NCBI GenBank assembly: GCA_943354165.1 | Contig: CALRBH010000010.1 | Location: 1-34,057, forward strand | DNA length: 34,057 nt | Direction of reading: 5' to 3' | Origin: Candidatus Uhrbacteria bacterium RIFOXYB12_FULL_58_10 | GTDB lineage: Bacteria > Patescibacteriota > Patescibacteriia > UBA9934 > GWF2-40-263 | Shown: positions 14,165-21,717 of the stretch, in pieces | How the letters are laid out: each line of letters opens with the position of its first letter | How positions within the stretch are numbered: position 1 is the stretch's first letter | Translations under genes and position numbers: made by a program | The notes under the pieces: generated by a model | What the model saw: the letters and a program-made list of their open reading frames with translations, nothing else | Databases searched by the model: none | What the model was told of the DNA's origin: nothing

Positions 14165-15190
14165 TTAGAACTGTGAAAGGAAACGGGTGTCGCCGCTCTG
14201 GAGCCAGCGGATGTCGTCGATCCCGTACTTAAGCATCACGAGGCGCGTGAGTCCGAAGCCGAACGCGAATCCGGAATATTCCTTTGGATCAACGCCGCCT
14301 TCTTTCAAAACGTTCGGATGGATCATCCCGGCGCCGAACACCTCAAGCCAACCGGTGTGCTTGCACAGACGGCAACCGTCGCCTTTGCAGATGAAGCAGG
14401 TCACTTCCCCATTCACACCTGGTTCGACGAACGGATAAAACTTTGGGCGCAGACGAACTTCCGTCGCAGGTCCGTACAGATGTTTCGCGACGGCTTCGAG
14501 TACCCCTTTGAGATGGCCGAAGTTGATTCCTTTATCGACAACGACACCTTCAATCTGATGGAAGGTGTGTTCGTGTCGCACATCCGTTGCTTCGTTACGG
14601 AAGCAGCGGCCTGGAGCGATCATGCGCAGTGGTGCGCCGTATTCTCGCATCGCTCGAACTTGAATGGACGATGTATGTGTGCGCATCACTTCGCCAGGGC
14701 GGCCATCAATATAGAACGTGTCCTGCATGTCGCGGGCTGGGTGGTTTGGAGGGACGTTAACGGCGGTGAAGTTATAGAAATCGCTTTCGAGTTCCGGGCC
14801 GTCGAGCACGGAAAAGCCCATCGAGGTGAAAAGGTCCTCAATGGATTCCTTGATGCGGGTGACGGGATGCAGGTGACCTTCGTTCGGCGCGACGCCAGGC
14901 TCGCTCACATCGATCCATTCCTTCTCGGCAACGGCGCCCGCTTCCGCGCGGCTGATATCGGATTCCGCTTTTGCAAAACCGGCTTCCACGGACTGCTTCA
15001 CCTCGTTCGCGAGCTGGCCGATGAGCTTGCGCTCTTCGTCCGCAAGACCGGCCATCTGCCTCATGAGCTCGCCCATCTTTCCCTTGCGGCCCAAAAATTC
15101 TACGCGCACTTTTTCGAGGGCATCGCGGTCGACGACGTTATTGAGCGCTGCGACGAGATCGGATTTAATTTGTTCGAGTTCAGAACGCAT
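14165..15190 (-). CDS. pheS: Phenylalanine-tRNA ligase alpha subunit
   Basis: Catalytic subunit of 341 residues, usual size. It has the N-terminal coiled-coil arm, then class II motifs: motif 2 around GRCFRNEATDVRHEHTFHQIEG and motif 3 GFAFGFGLTRLVMLKYG. The CFICKGDGCRLCKHTGW cysteine cluster (C-x2-C-x4-C-x2-C) common in bacterial PheS is present, as is the phenylalanine pocket GLTRL region. I chose the ATG at 15188-15190 over a TTG three codons upstream. The start lies inside the 3' end of the protease gene (11-nt overlap), and pheT follows after 1 nt, so rseP-pheS-pheT look co-transcribed. Confidence 0.96.
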   Translation of the reverse strand: MRSELEQIKSDLVAALNNVVDRDALEKVRVEFLGRKGKMGELMRQMAGLADEERKLIGQLANEVKQSVEAGFAKAESDISRAEAGAVAEKEWIDVSEPGVAPNEGHLHPVTRIKESIEDLFTSMGFSVLDGPELESDFYNFTAVNVPPNHPARDMQDTFYIDGRPGEVMRTHTSSIQVRAMREYGAPLRMIAPGRCFRNEATDVRHEHTFHQIEGVVVDKGINFGHLKGVLEAVAKHLYGPATEVRLRPKFYPFVEPGVNGEVTCFICKGDGCRLCKHTGWLEVFGAGMIHPNVLKEGGVDPKEYSGFAFGFGLTRLVMLKYGIDDIRWLQSGDTRFLSQF

Positions 15191-16259
15191 ATCGGACAAT
15201 GTCTTTATAGGTCACTAGGACGACGAGAATCATCAGGAGCATGAACCCGAGATTGTGGACGACGGCTTCCACCGTGGCGGAGGCTGGCTTGCCGCGCAGT
15301 TTCTCGATGACGAGGAAGAGGATGCGTCCGCCGTCGAGGGCTGGGAATGGGAGGACATTGATGACGGCGAGGTTGATGGAGAGGATCGCCATGAACTGGA
15401 GGAGATGGGCGAACCCGGCGCGGGCCACCTGGCCAGTCATGACCGCGATGCCCACCGGACCGGAAAGGTCCGCCGACACCTTCTGATTAACGACGATATT
15501 TTTCAAGAGATCCGCAAACGAGAAGACGATTTCCTTGGTGAACCATCCAGTGAGGAGAACGCCTTCCATGACCGCGCGGTGCGGTGGCAGCGAAACCGTG
15601 CCGGTGGTGCCGAGCAGAACGCCGATCCCACGAACGCCGGCGGACGGAATGTCATCGGACTTGAGGGAGAACGATCGCGTGTCTTCGCCCGTCTTTATAT
15701 CGAGGCGGACGCCGGTGTCGCCGTGCGCACCGATGTACTCGCGCGCAGCTTTCGCGTCCGTAAACATCTGGCCATCGATGCTCATCAGGGTGCCGGACGG
15801 GAGACTAGCCTTCCCTGCAGGTGAGTCCGCCGCGACGCCAAATATTTCCACCGCCTGATTCTCAACCTTAGCGCCCGTAGGCAATCCATCGTCGATCGCC
15901 GAAGGAAGGCCGACCATGTAGCCGGCGGAAAGCAGCACGGCCGCAAGGATGAAGTTCATTCCCACGCCGGCAAACAGCACGATGAAGCGCTTCCACATCG
16001 GTTTAGAGGAAAAACTTCCTGAGTGGTTTTGATGGCTCCCAGACTCGCCGAGGATCTTTACGAATCCACCGAGCGGAATCCAGTTCACCGAGTACGTGAC
16101 GCCATCCTTCCCTTTGAAGCTCCACAGCCGCGGAGGAAATCCGAAGCCGAATTCTTCCACCTGCATCCCGCTTTTCTTGGCCGCAATAAAATGTCCCCAC
16201 TCATGGGCAAGCACGAGTACGGCAAGGACGATGAGGAACGTGAGGATCGTTATGATCAT
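15180..16259 (-). CDS. rseP: Site-2 (RseP-type) membrane metalloprotease, M50 family
   Basis: A 359-residue zinc protease that cuts substrates within the membrane; the family acts on anti-sigma factors and signal-peptide remnants. The zinc motif AHEWGH (H19, E20, H23) lies in the first membrane segment. The second active-site motif NVLPFPALDGG is near residue 305-315. A PDZ domain fills the middle (about 125-205), and a final membrane helix ends at the stop. The length is usual for the single-PDZ form. The ATG at 16257-16259 abuts repeat A4; the 3' end overlaps pheS. The target in this organism is unknown. Confidence 0.94.
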   Translation of the reverse strand: MIITILTFLIVLAVLVLAHEWGHFIAAKKSGMQVEEFGFGFPPRLWSFKGKDGVTYSVNWIPLGGFVKILGESGSHQNHSGSFSSKPMWKRFIVLFAGVGMNFILAAVLLSAGYMVGLPSAIDDGLPTGAKVENQAVEIFGVAADSPAGKASLPSGTLMSIDGQMFTDAKAAREYIGAHGDTGVRLDIKTGEDTRSFSLKSDDIPSAGVRGIGVLLGTTGTVSLPPHRAVMEGVLLTGWFTKEIVFSFADLLKNIVVNQKVSADLSGPVGIAVMTGQVARAGFAHLLQFMAILSINLAVINVLPFPALDGGRILFLVIEKLRGKPASATVEAVVHNLGFMLLMILVVLVTYKDIVRYAF

Positions 16260-16264
16260 GCAGG

Positions 16265-16346
16265 AGGCGTTAGGCTTTAGGCGTTAGGCCGGAGGCAGCA
16301 ACATTGCAGTTTCCTGTGGCCTAAGGCCTTGTCTGCCTAATGCCTA
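16265..16346 (-). repeat. GGCGTTAGGC family repeat, copy A4
   Basis: Read on the minus strand it begins GGCATTAGGCAGACAAGGC and ends GGCCTAACGCCTAAAGCC then TAACGCCTCC, so it is inverted relative to A2, A3 and A5. It fills the gap between the protease and phosphomannomutase genes and holds no ORF. Confidence 0.88.
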
Positions 16347-16357
16347 GCGGCCTTATC

Positions 16358-17692
16358 TTAGTGTTTCCGAATGATTCCGGCAATTGTTTCCTGCTGCGTT
16401 TTGAGGAGCTCGGGAGACGTCGCTTCGATGTTGAGACGGATCAACGGCTCCGTATTCGATTTCCTTACGTTGAACCACCAGTCGGCGAATTCATAGCGGG
16501 CGCCGTCCATGCGTTCCACAAGGACCGCGTCCTTTGCGTACTTCGCATCGAGGGCGGCGAGCACGGCGTCCTTGTCTTCCACCTCGAAGTTCGTCTCCTC
16601 GCTGCGTGCGTACATACGGACAGGTGCGAGCAGTTCGGAAAATTTCTTGCCGGATTCCGCAAGGCGCTTGAGCACGAGGAGCATGGTGAACTCACTCGCT
16701 TCCATACCGGAGAACTCCGGATAGAAATAATGCGCGGACACTTCCCCGCCAATCGCGGCCTTCTCGTTGATGACACGCTTGATGATGTTGGTACGCCCGA
16801 CTTTCTCCCAGATACTTTTTCCGCCCGCACGAACGATAGCATCGCGCACGGCCCAACTTGCGTTTGGACTCCAGACGACGGCGGCACCCGGATGCGCGCG
16901 CAAACGATCTTCCGCCAAGAAGGCGAGCATGTGATCGCCGGAAACGAAGTCCCCGTTCTCATCCAGGAAGCCAATGCGATCCGCGTCACCGTCGAAGGCA
17001 ACACCGATGTCAGCCTCCACTTCGACCATCTTGTCTTCAAGGTCTTCGAGTGTTTCGACTTTAATCGGATTCGCCTCGTGGTTCGGGAACGTTCCATCCG
17101 GATCGAAATACATCGCGGTGAGATTTGCATCGAGCCGATCAAAAATCTTTGGAAGGATAATACCGGCCATGCCGTTGCCGGCATCGATGGCGACGTTCAT
17201 GCCGTTCAACTTGATCTCCCCGATCAGCTCGAACATCTTTTCGATGTACGGCTGTGTAACATCCAAAACCGTCGTTATTCCTTCCAAACCTTCCGAACTT
17301 CCCAAACCTTCCAAACCTTTCAGCATCTCCGTTCCGCTCACCGGCATCGCGTTTCCGCGACTCACCTTGAACCCATTGTACTGCGGAGGATTATGCGACG
17401 CGGTCACCATCACGCCGGCTTCATGCTCTTCGTACGCACCGACGGCAAAGTTGAACATCGTGGTGGTACACATGCCGATATCCACCGCATCAGCTCCTTC
17501 TGCGTGGATCCCGGCGATCACGGCTTTGGCAAAAAGCGGGCTTGTGGGACGCATATCCTGGCCAACCACAACGGTTTTCGCCCCTGTGAGGCGCACGGTC
17601 GCCCGGCCTACGGCAAAGGCCAGTTCTTCAGAAAGCTGATCCGTCGTCCCACGAATATCATACGAGCGAAAAATCTCTTCCTGAAATTGCAT
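16358..17692 (-). CDS. manB: Phosphomannomutase / phosphoglucomutase
   Basis: A 444-residue alpha-D-phosphohexomutase that interconverts hexose 1- and 6-phosphates for nucleotide-sugar synthesis. The catalytic phosphoserine is in TASHNPPQYNG (S99). The metal loop is FDGDADRIGF, the sugar loop GGEVSAHYFYPE and the phosphate site near RKSNTEPLIRLNIEA. The start is the ATG at 17690-17692, preferred to a TTG three codons upstream. TGA-TATTAC lies 9 nt before it, suggesting a leaderless transcript. Residues near 118-132 (KGLEGLGSSEGLEG) are coded by 9-nt tandem repeats and look like an insertion. Substrate preference (mannose or glucose) cannot be read from the sequence. Confidence 0.95.
   Translation of the reverse strand: MQFQEEIFRSYDIRGTTDQLSEELAFAVGRATVRLTGAKTVVVGQDMRPTSPLFAKAVIAGIHAEGADAVDIGMCTTTMFNFAVGAYEEHEAGVMVTASHNPPQYNGFKVSRGNAMPVSGTEMLKGLEGLGSSEGLEGITTVLDVTQPYIEKMFELIGEIKLNGMNVAIDAGNGMAGIILPKIFDRLDANLTAMYFDPDGTFPNHEANPIKVETLEDLEDKMVEVEADIGVAFDGDADRIGFLDENGDFVSGDHMLAFLAEDRLRAHPGAAVVWSPNASWAVRDAIVRAGGKSIWEKVGRTNIIKRVINEKAAIGGEVSAHYFYPEFSGMEASEFTMLLVLKRLAESGKKFSELLAPVRMYARSEETNFEVEDKDAVLAALDAKYAKDAVLVERMDGARYEFADWWFNVRKSNTEPLIRLNIEATSPELLKTQQETIAGIIRKH
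17281..17320 (-). repeat. 9-nt tandem repeat inside manB (family C)
   Basis: CTTCCAAAC, CTTCCGAAC, TTCCCAAAC, CTTCCAAAC and a partial unit in direct tandem on the plus strand. The 9-nt period preserves the frame and codes for a Gly/Leu/Glu/Ser-rich loop. Confidence 0.75.
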
Positions 17693-17710
17693 AATTTGCA
17701 AGTAATATCA
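17693..17710 (-). promoter_or_regulatory. Extended -10 (TGA TATTAC) of manB
   Basis: TATTAC (17702-17707, minus strand), preceded by TGA and 9 nt from the ATG at 17692. There is no Shine-Dalgarno in the gap. Confidence 0.45.
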
Positions 17711-17720
17711 GCTAAACCGA

Positions 17721-17760
17721 GCCCCTTACACCCCTTACAACCCTTACAACCCTTCCCACC
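17721..17760 (+). repeat. CCCTTACAA tandem repeat between manB and lemA (family C)
   Basis: Tandem 9-nt units (CCCCTTACA, CCCCTTACA, ACCCTTACA, ACCCTTCCC) in the divergent intergenic region. The same kind of unit occurs in radA (25311-25351). Confidence 0.8.
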
Positions 17761-17769
17761 CTCAACGAA

Positions 17770-17798
17770 TTGACGAACTCCCCATTTTTCCGTAGGAT
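17770..17798 (+). promoter_or_regulatory. Sigma-70-type promoter of lemA
   Basis: -35 TTGACG (17770-17775), 17-nt spacer, -10 TAGGAT (17793-17798). The predicted transcript starts about 28 nt before the lemA ATG. Confidence 0.7.
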
Positions 17799-17832
17799 TT
17801 CATTGTAAATCTTCTTCCGAACCCCGTCATCT

Positions 17833-18381
17833 ATGGTCATGTGGATCATTCTCGCCGTCGTCGTCGTTCTCGCAGGTTGGCTCATGCTTACTTACAACTC
17901 CCTCATCCAGGGACGCAACCGCGTTGACGAGTCTTCTTCGGACATCGACGTGCAGCTTAAGCGCCGCTACGACCTCATTCCTAACCTGGTGGAAACCGTA
18001 AAGGGATACGCCAAGCACGAGGAAGGAATTTTCAAGGCCGTAGCAGAAGCGCGTGCGATGGCGATGGGCGCGAAGTCCATGGCGGAGCACGCGAAGGCCG
18101 AGAACATGCTGACAGAGTCCCTCAAGTCCATCTTCGCGATCGCGGAAAATTATCCGGCGCTCCAGGCTTCCGGAAATTTCATGGAGCTCCAGAAGAGCCT
18201 CACCGATGCGGAACACACCATCCAGCAGTCCCGCCGCTTTTACAACGGCAACGTGCGCGACTTCAACACGCGCATCCAAGTTTTTCCGACGAACTTCGTC
18301 GTTGGCCTGTTTGGATTCCATCGCTATGAGTTCTTTGATGCCCCAGAGGCAGCGAATGAGCCGGTTGCCGTGAAGTTTTAG
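17833..18381 (+). CDS. lemA: LemA family membrane protein
   Basis: A 182-residue protein with one N-terminal membrane helix (residues 3-21) and a helical cytoplasmic or extracytoplasmic domain. The family signature is complete: TYNSLIQGRNRVDESSSDID, then LKRRYDLIPNLVETVKGYAKHE and the C-terminal SRRFYNGNVRDFNTRI..FP segment. LemA is common in CPR genomes; its biochemical role is not settled. An ATG two codons later (17839) is an alternative start. The TAG stop is the first triplet of repeat A5, so the repeat directly follows the coding region. No htpX or TPM gene, its frequent partners, is present in this window. Confidence 0.95.
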   Translation: MVMWIILAVVVVLAGWLMLTYNSLIQGRNRVDESSSDIDVQLKRRYDLIPNLVETVKGYAKHEEGIFKAVAEARAMAMGAKSMAEHAKAENMLTESLKSIFAIAENYPALQASGNFMELQKSLTDAEHTIQQSRRFYNGNVRDFNTRIQVFPTNFVVGLFGFHRYEFFDAPEAANEPVAVKF

Positions 18382-18472
18382 GCATTAGGCAGACAAGGCG
18401 TTAGGCCACAGCTAAAAGTCTCGAGTAATTCGCTGCTTCCTTCGGCCTAACGCCTAAAGCCTAACGCCTCAC
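18379..18472 (+). repeat. GGCGTTAGGC family repeat, copy A5
   Basis: TAGGCATTAGGCAGACAAGG to GGCCTAACGCCTAAAGCC and TAACGCCTCAC. The centre (GGCCACAGCTAAAAGTCTC) is the same as in A3. It overlaps the lemA stop codon and ends 10 bp before clpC, with no ORF inside. Confidence 0.9.
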
Positions 18473-18482
18473 ATTCCCACGC

Positions 18483-20936
18483 ATGCCCGACATCACCGAA
18501 AAATTCTCCACGAACCTCAAGACCGTGCTCACCCGAGCATTGGTGCTTGCGGTTGAGCGTGGAGAAAGCTCCGTGTATCCCACTCATCTCCTATGGGCGA
18601 TGGGGACACAGAAAGGCTGCATCGGTCGTCAGCTGCTTGAGCGCGCACACATCACGGAGGCGATGCTCACCGTATTGATCGATGGCCCACGTGAACATGT
18701 GAGCACAGAGCGCACCATCACATTGCATCTTTCAAACGAGGCGAAGCGCGTGCTTGAGAAGGCCGTGCTTTCCGCGAACACGCACGGTCACGCATTCGTT
18801 GGGACCGAGCACCTTATCTTCGGCCTGCTGAACGCCGGCGGAGACGCGGTTGAGGCGTTCTTCGCCAAGCAGGCGGTGAACCTGCCGGAGCTGCGGAATC
18901 AGACGGCGGAGGTGTTGAAGAATGCGTCGAAAATTGCGGAAATCGTTGGGACGAGTGCAAAGACGGAGGAAGCAAAAGGCGCGGAGGTTGCGGATCAGAA
19001 GAAAACCCCTGCCCTCGATTTCTTTGGCCGCGACCTCACCACGGAAGAGCTGCAGTCACGCATCGATCCGGTGATTGGCCGCGAGAGCGAGATTGAACGC
19101 GTCATGGAAATTCTTTGCCGCCGCACCAAGAACAATCCGCTCCTTCTTGGCGAACCAGGCGTAGGAAAGACCGCGATCGTCGAAGGGCTCGCGAAGCGCA
19201 TCATGTCTGGCGACGTTCCCGCTCCCCTGCGCGGAAAGCGTCTTGTTGCCCTCGATCTTCCAGGGTTGATTGCTGGAACGATGTACCGCGGAGAATTCGA
19301 GCAGCGTCTTCGCCAGGTCATGGAAGAGGCGCGCAAGGAACCTGACCTGATTCTTTTCGTCGATGAGATGCACACGATTGTCGGAGCTGGGTCCGCTGGT
19401 GGGTCTATGGATGCGGCGAACATGCTGAAACCTGCGCTTGCGCGTGGCGACATTCGATTGATCGGCGCGACGACGCACGCAGAATTCAAGAAGCATATCG
19501 AAGCAGACGCGGCGCTTGAGCGTCGTTTTCAAACCGTGACGGTGGAGGAGCCGACTGTCGCGCGTGCGCTCGATATTGTTCATGGCCTCACGCCGCATTA
19601 CGAGAAATATCACGGCGTGGCCATTCTCCCCGAGGCGGTAAACGCCGCGGTGGAACTTTCTGTCCGCCATCTTTTCGATAAAAAACTCCCGGACAAGGCG
19701 ATTGATCTTCTCGATGAAGCCGCCGCGGGCGTCCGCGTGCGCGCACGCATCCCTGCTCCGGCAGACGCGCGCCGCCTCGCCGCCGCGAAGCTCGAAGAAG
19801 TGCGGGACGCCAAGCGCCTTGCCGTCGTCGAAGAACGATTCATGGACGCCGTCGCGCTCAAACGCGAGGAAGATCGATTAGCGAAAGAGCTAGAAATCCC
19901 AACCTCCCAAACCTTCCCAACCTCCCCAACCCTTACGGTCGGTGTCCGCGAAGTCGCCGGCGTCGTTTCCCGCCGCACAGGGATTCCGCTTACTGACCTC
20001 ATGCAGGAGGAGCAGGAAGCGCTTCTTACATTGGAAGCGCAGCTACGCGAGCATGTGATCGGCCAGGACGTCACCGTAAAAACGGTTGCTTCGGCCATCC
20101 GCCGCGCAAAGGCCGGGCTTGCGGCACCGAAGCGCCCGCTTGCCTCGTTCCTTTTCCTCGGCCCATCGGGCGTTGGGAAAACTGAACTCGCACGGTCGCT
20201 TGCACAAACACTTTTCAAAGACCCAAAGGCGCTGATCCGATTGGACATGTCGGAGTTTTCAGAATCCTTCACTGCGTCGAAACTCGTCGGCTCCCCTGCC
20301 GGATACGTCGGCTACCGCGAAGGCGCGAAGCTGACGGATGCGGTTCGCTCACGTCCGCACGCCGTGGTGCTCTTCGACGAAATCGAAAAGGCACATAAGG
20401 ACGTGCAGAACCTTTTGCTTCAGATTCTCGAGGAAGGTGAGCTTGCCGATGCGACTGGCCGCAGCGTCTCTTTCCGCCAGGCGGTCATCGTCCTTACGAG
20501 CAACGTGGGGTTGGAACGGTTCGGAAAAGTCGGCATCGGATTTGCCGGAAGCATCGATGATGCGAAGACCTCGCTCACCGCCGACGTCCGCGAGGAGCTC
20601 ATGGAGCGTTTCCGCCCGGAGCTTGTGAACCGCCTCGACCACCTGTGCATGTTCTCCCCGCTTTCCGAGGACATCCTCACCACCATCGCCACCCGCCAGC
20701 TGTCCGAGCTTGCCGGCCGCCTTCAGGAACGCGGCGTCGAACTCCGCTGGAACGAGGAAATCCCTAAGCATCTCGTAAAAAACGTCGATCAGACCGTTGG
20801 CGCCCGCGACATCCGCCGCAAACTCATCGCCAGCATCGAAAGCCCGCTAGCCGACCGGCTTATCGCATGCGCCCCAAAGCGCATCGCCCTCAAACTCCGC
20901 GGGGACGCGATCGAACTCTCGGAACCCCGCCGATAG
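18483..20936 (+). CDS. clpC: ClpC-type AAA+ unfoldase
   Basis: An 817-residue double-ring ATPase that unfolds proteins for ClpP. It has an N-terminal double Clp repeat domain (about 8-145), then AAA-1 with GEPGVGKTA (about 225) and VDEMHTI, a shortened middle domain (about 415-470), and AAA-2 with GPSGVGKTE (about 563) and LFDEIEKAH. The IGF loop for ClpP docking is present as VGIGFAG near residue 695. No clpP lies in the window. Residues near 473-484 (PTSQTFPTSPT) are coded by a 9-nt-type repeat, in the linker at the end of the middle domain. The gene directly follows repeat A5 and has no visible Shine-Dalgarno. Confidence 0.93.
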   Translation: MPDITEKFSTNLKTVLTRALVLAVERGESSVYPTHLLWAMGTQKGCIGRQLLERAHITEAMLTVLIDGPREHVSTERTITLHLSNEAKRVLEKAVLSANTHGHAFVGTEHLIFGLLNAGGDAVEAFFAKQAVNLPELRNQTAEVLKNASKIAEIVGTSAKTEEAKGAEVADQKKTPALDFFGRDLTTEELQSRIDPVIGRESEIERVMEILCRRTKNNPLLLGEPGVGKTAIVEGLAKRIMSGDVPAPLRGKRLVALDLPGLIAGTMYRGEFEQRLRQVMEEARKEPDLILFVDEMHTIVGAGSAGGSMDAANMLKPALARGDIRLIGATTHAEFKKHIEADAALERRFQTVTVEEPTVARALDIVHGLTPHYEKYHGVAILPEAVNAAVELSVRHLFDKKLPDKAIDLLDEAAAGVRVRARIPAPADARRLAAAKLEEVRDAKRLAVVEERFMDAVALKREEDRLAKELEIPTSQTFPTSPTLTVGVREVAGVVSRRTGIPLTDLMQEEQEALLTLEAQLREHVIGQDVTVKTVASAIRRAKAGLAAPKRPLASFLFLGPSGVGKTELARSLAQTLFKDPKALIRLDMSEFSESFTASKLVGSPAGYVGYREGAKLTDAVRSRPHAVVLFDEIEKAHKDVQNLLLQILEEGELADATGRSVSFRQAVIVLTSNVGLERFGKVGIGFAGSIDDAKTSLTADVREELMERFRPELVNRLDHLCMFSPLSEDILTTIATRQLSELAGRLQERGVELRWNEEIPKHLVKNVDQTVGARDIRRKLIASIESPLADRLIACAPKRIALKLRGDAIELSEPRR
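19898..19935 (+). repeat. CCCAACCTT-type repeat inside clpC (family C)
   Basis: CCCAACCTCCCAAACCTTCC then CAACCTCCCCAACCCTT. It is in frame and codes for a Pro/Thr/Ser-rich linker absent from typical ClpC proteins at this point. Confidence 0.7.
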
Positions 20937-20951
20937 TGATAGAATGGGCGG
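20937..20951 (+). promoter_or_regulatory. Extended -10 (TGA TAGAAT) of the acidic membrane protein gene
   Basis: TGA-TAGAAT (20937-20945) with only GGGCGG between it and the ATG at 20952. It overlaps the end of clpC, whose TAG stop is at 20934-20936. There is no -35 match. Confidence 0.5.
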
Positions 20952-21716
20952 ATGCCGGCCCTCCGCGCTCCCAGCCCATCGCTTGAACGAAATCGTTCCG
21001 TCCAACTGAACGATTCTGTTTCGCGTGCACGGGCTCCGCAGCGACCCGCAAGCGGAGGCATTGCCACGGTCGCCCCGGAGTGGGAACGCGGCACTTGGGC
21101 GGACAATGAGGCGCAGCCGTTTCCGACCGCGGCGAATGATGATGTCGAAAAGACAGGAGGGGGGAGGCAGGAGGCAGGAGTTGAGGAAGAACAGGAGGTG
21201 GATGACGCGGACATCGTTGATGAAGAGGATGCGGAGGCCGAGATTGAAGATGCGGATATTGTGGGAGAAGAGCCGGTCGCCACAGGTGGTGAGGACGAAG
21301 ATGAAGATGAAGACGATTTTGCGGATCGAGACATGGCCAACGACCAGGCTGATCGGGCCGCATGGGCGGAAATGATCGCAAGCTCTGAAACGGTCGTTCT
21401 CCCGCTTGTCGGATTCGGCTGGTTCAACCTTAAGCTCTGGGTCGGGCATTTGATGAGTCATGGAAGGCATCCGATGATCAGCCCGCCAAGCTGGCGGTTC
21501 TTAAAGATCCCGCTCCTACCGGACGTTTCCGCGTCCGTGGCGATTTTCTTTGTCGATCTTCTCATTGTCCTCGTGCTCGTTCCCCTCATCGTCTTAGCCC
21601 TGCTCCAAATGGCCGCGCTTGCGTACGCCATCAACCACCCCATCCAGGCGTTCGGGCTCGTGCAAAGTATCTTTGGCTCTTTTAGCTCAATTATACTAAA
21701 ATGGGTAGGACTCTAA
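20952..21716 (+). CDS. Hypothetical acidic membrane protein
   Basis: A 254-residue protein I do not recognise. Residues 1-75 are low complexity and Pro/Ala/Arg-rich. Residues 80-130 are extremely acidic (EEEQEVDDADIVDEEDAEAE, EDEDEDEDDF). The C-terminal half holds a short hydrophobic stretch (about 147-165) and a strong membrane helix pair (about 192-235, FFVDLLIVLVLVPLIVLALL). The acidic part was probably enlarged by a G-rich repeat (21153-21180). The stop is 1 nt before the beta-propeller gene, so the two are co-transcribed. By position it may belong to the envelope or secretion genes downstream. Confidence 0.75.
   Translation: MPALRAPSPSLERNRSVQLNDSVSRARAPQRPASGGIATVAPEWERGTWADNEAQPFPTAANDDVEKTGGGRQEAGVEEEQEVDDADIVDEEDAEAEIEDADIVGEEPVATGGEDEDEDEDDFADRDMANDQADRAAWAEMIASSETVVLPLVGFGWFNLKLWVGHLMSHGRHPMISPPSWRFLKIPLLPDVSASVAIFFVDLLIVLVLVPLIVLALLQMAALAYAINHPIQAFGLVQSIFGSFSSIILKWVGL
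21153..21180 (+). repeat. GGAGGCA heptamer repeat in the acidic protein gene
   Basis: ACAGGAGGGGGGAGGCAGG then AGGCAGGAG. Purine-only 7-nt units resemble family D of 11227-11260. It codes for GGGRQEAG. Confidence 0.55.
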
Positions 21717-21717
21717 T

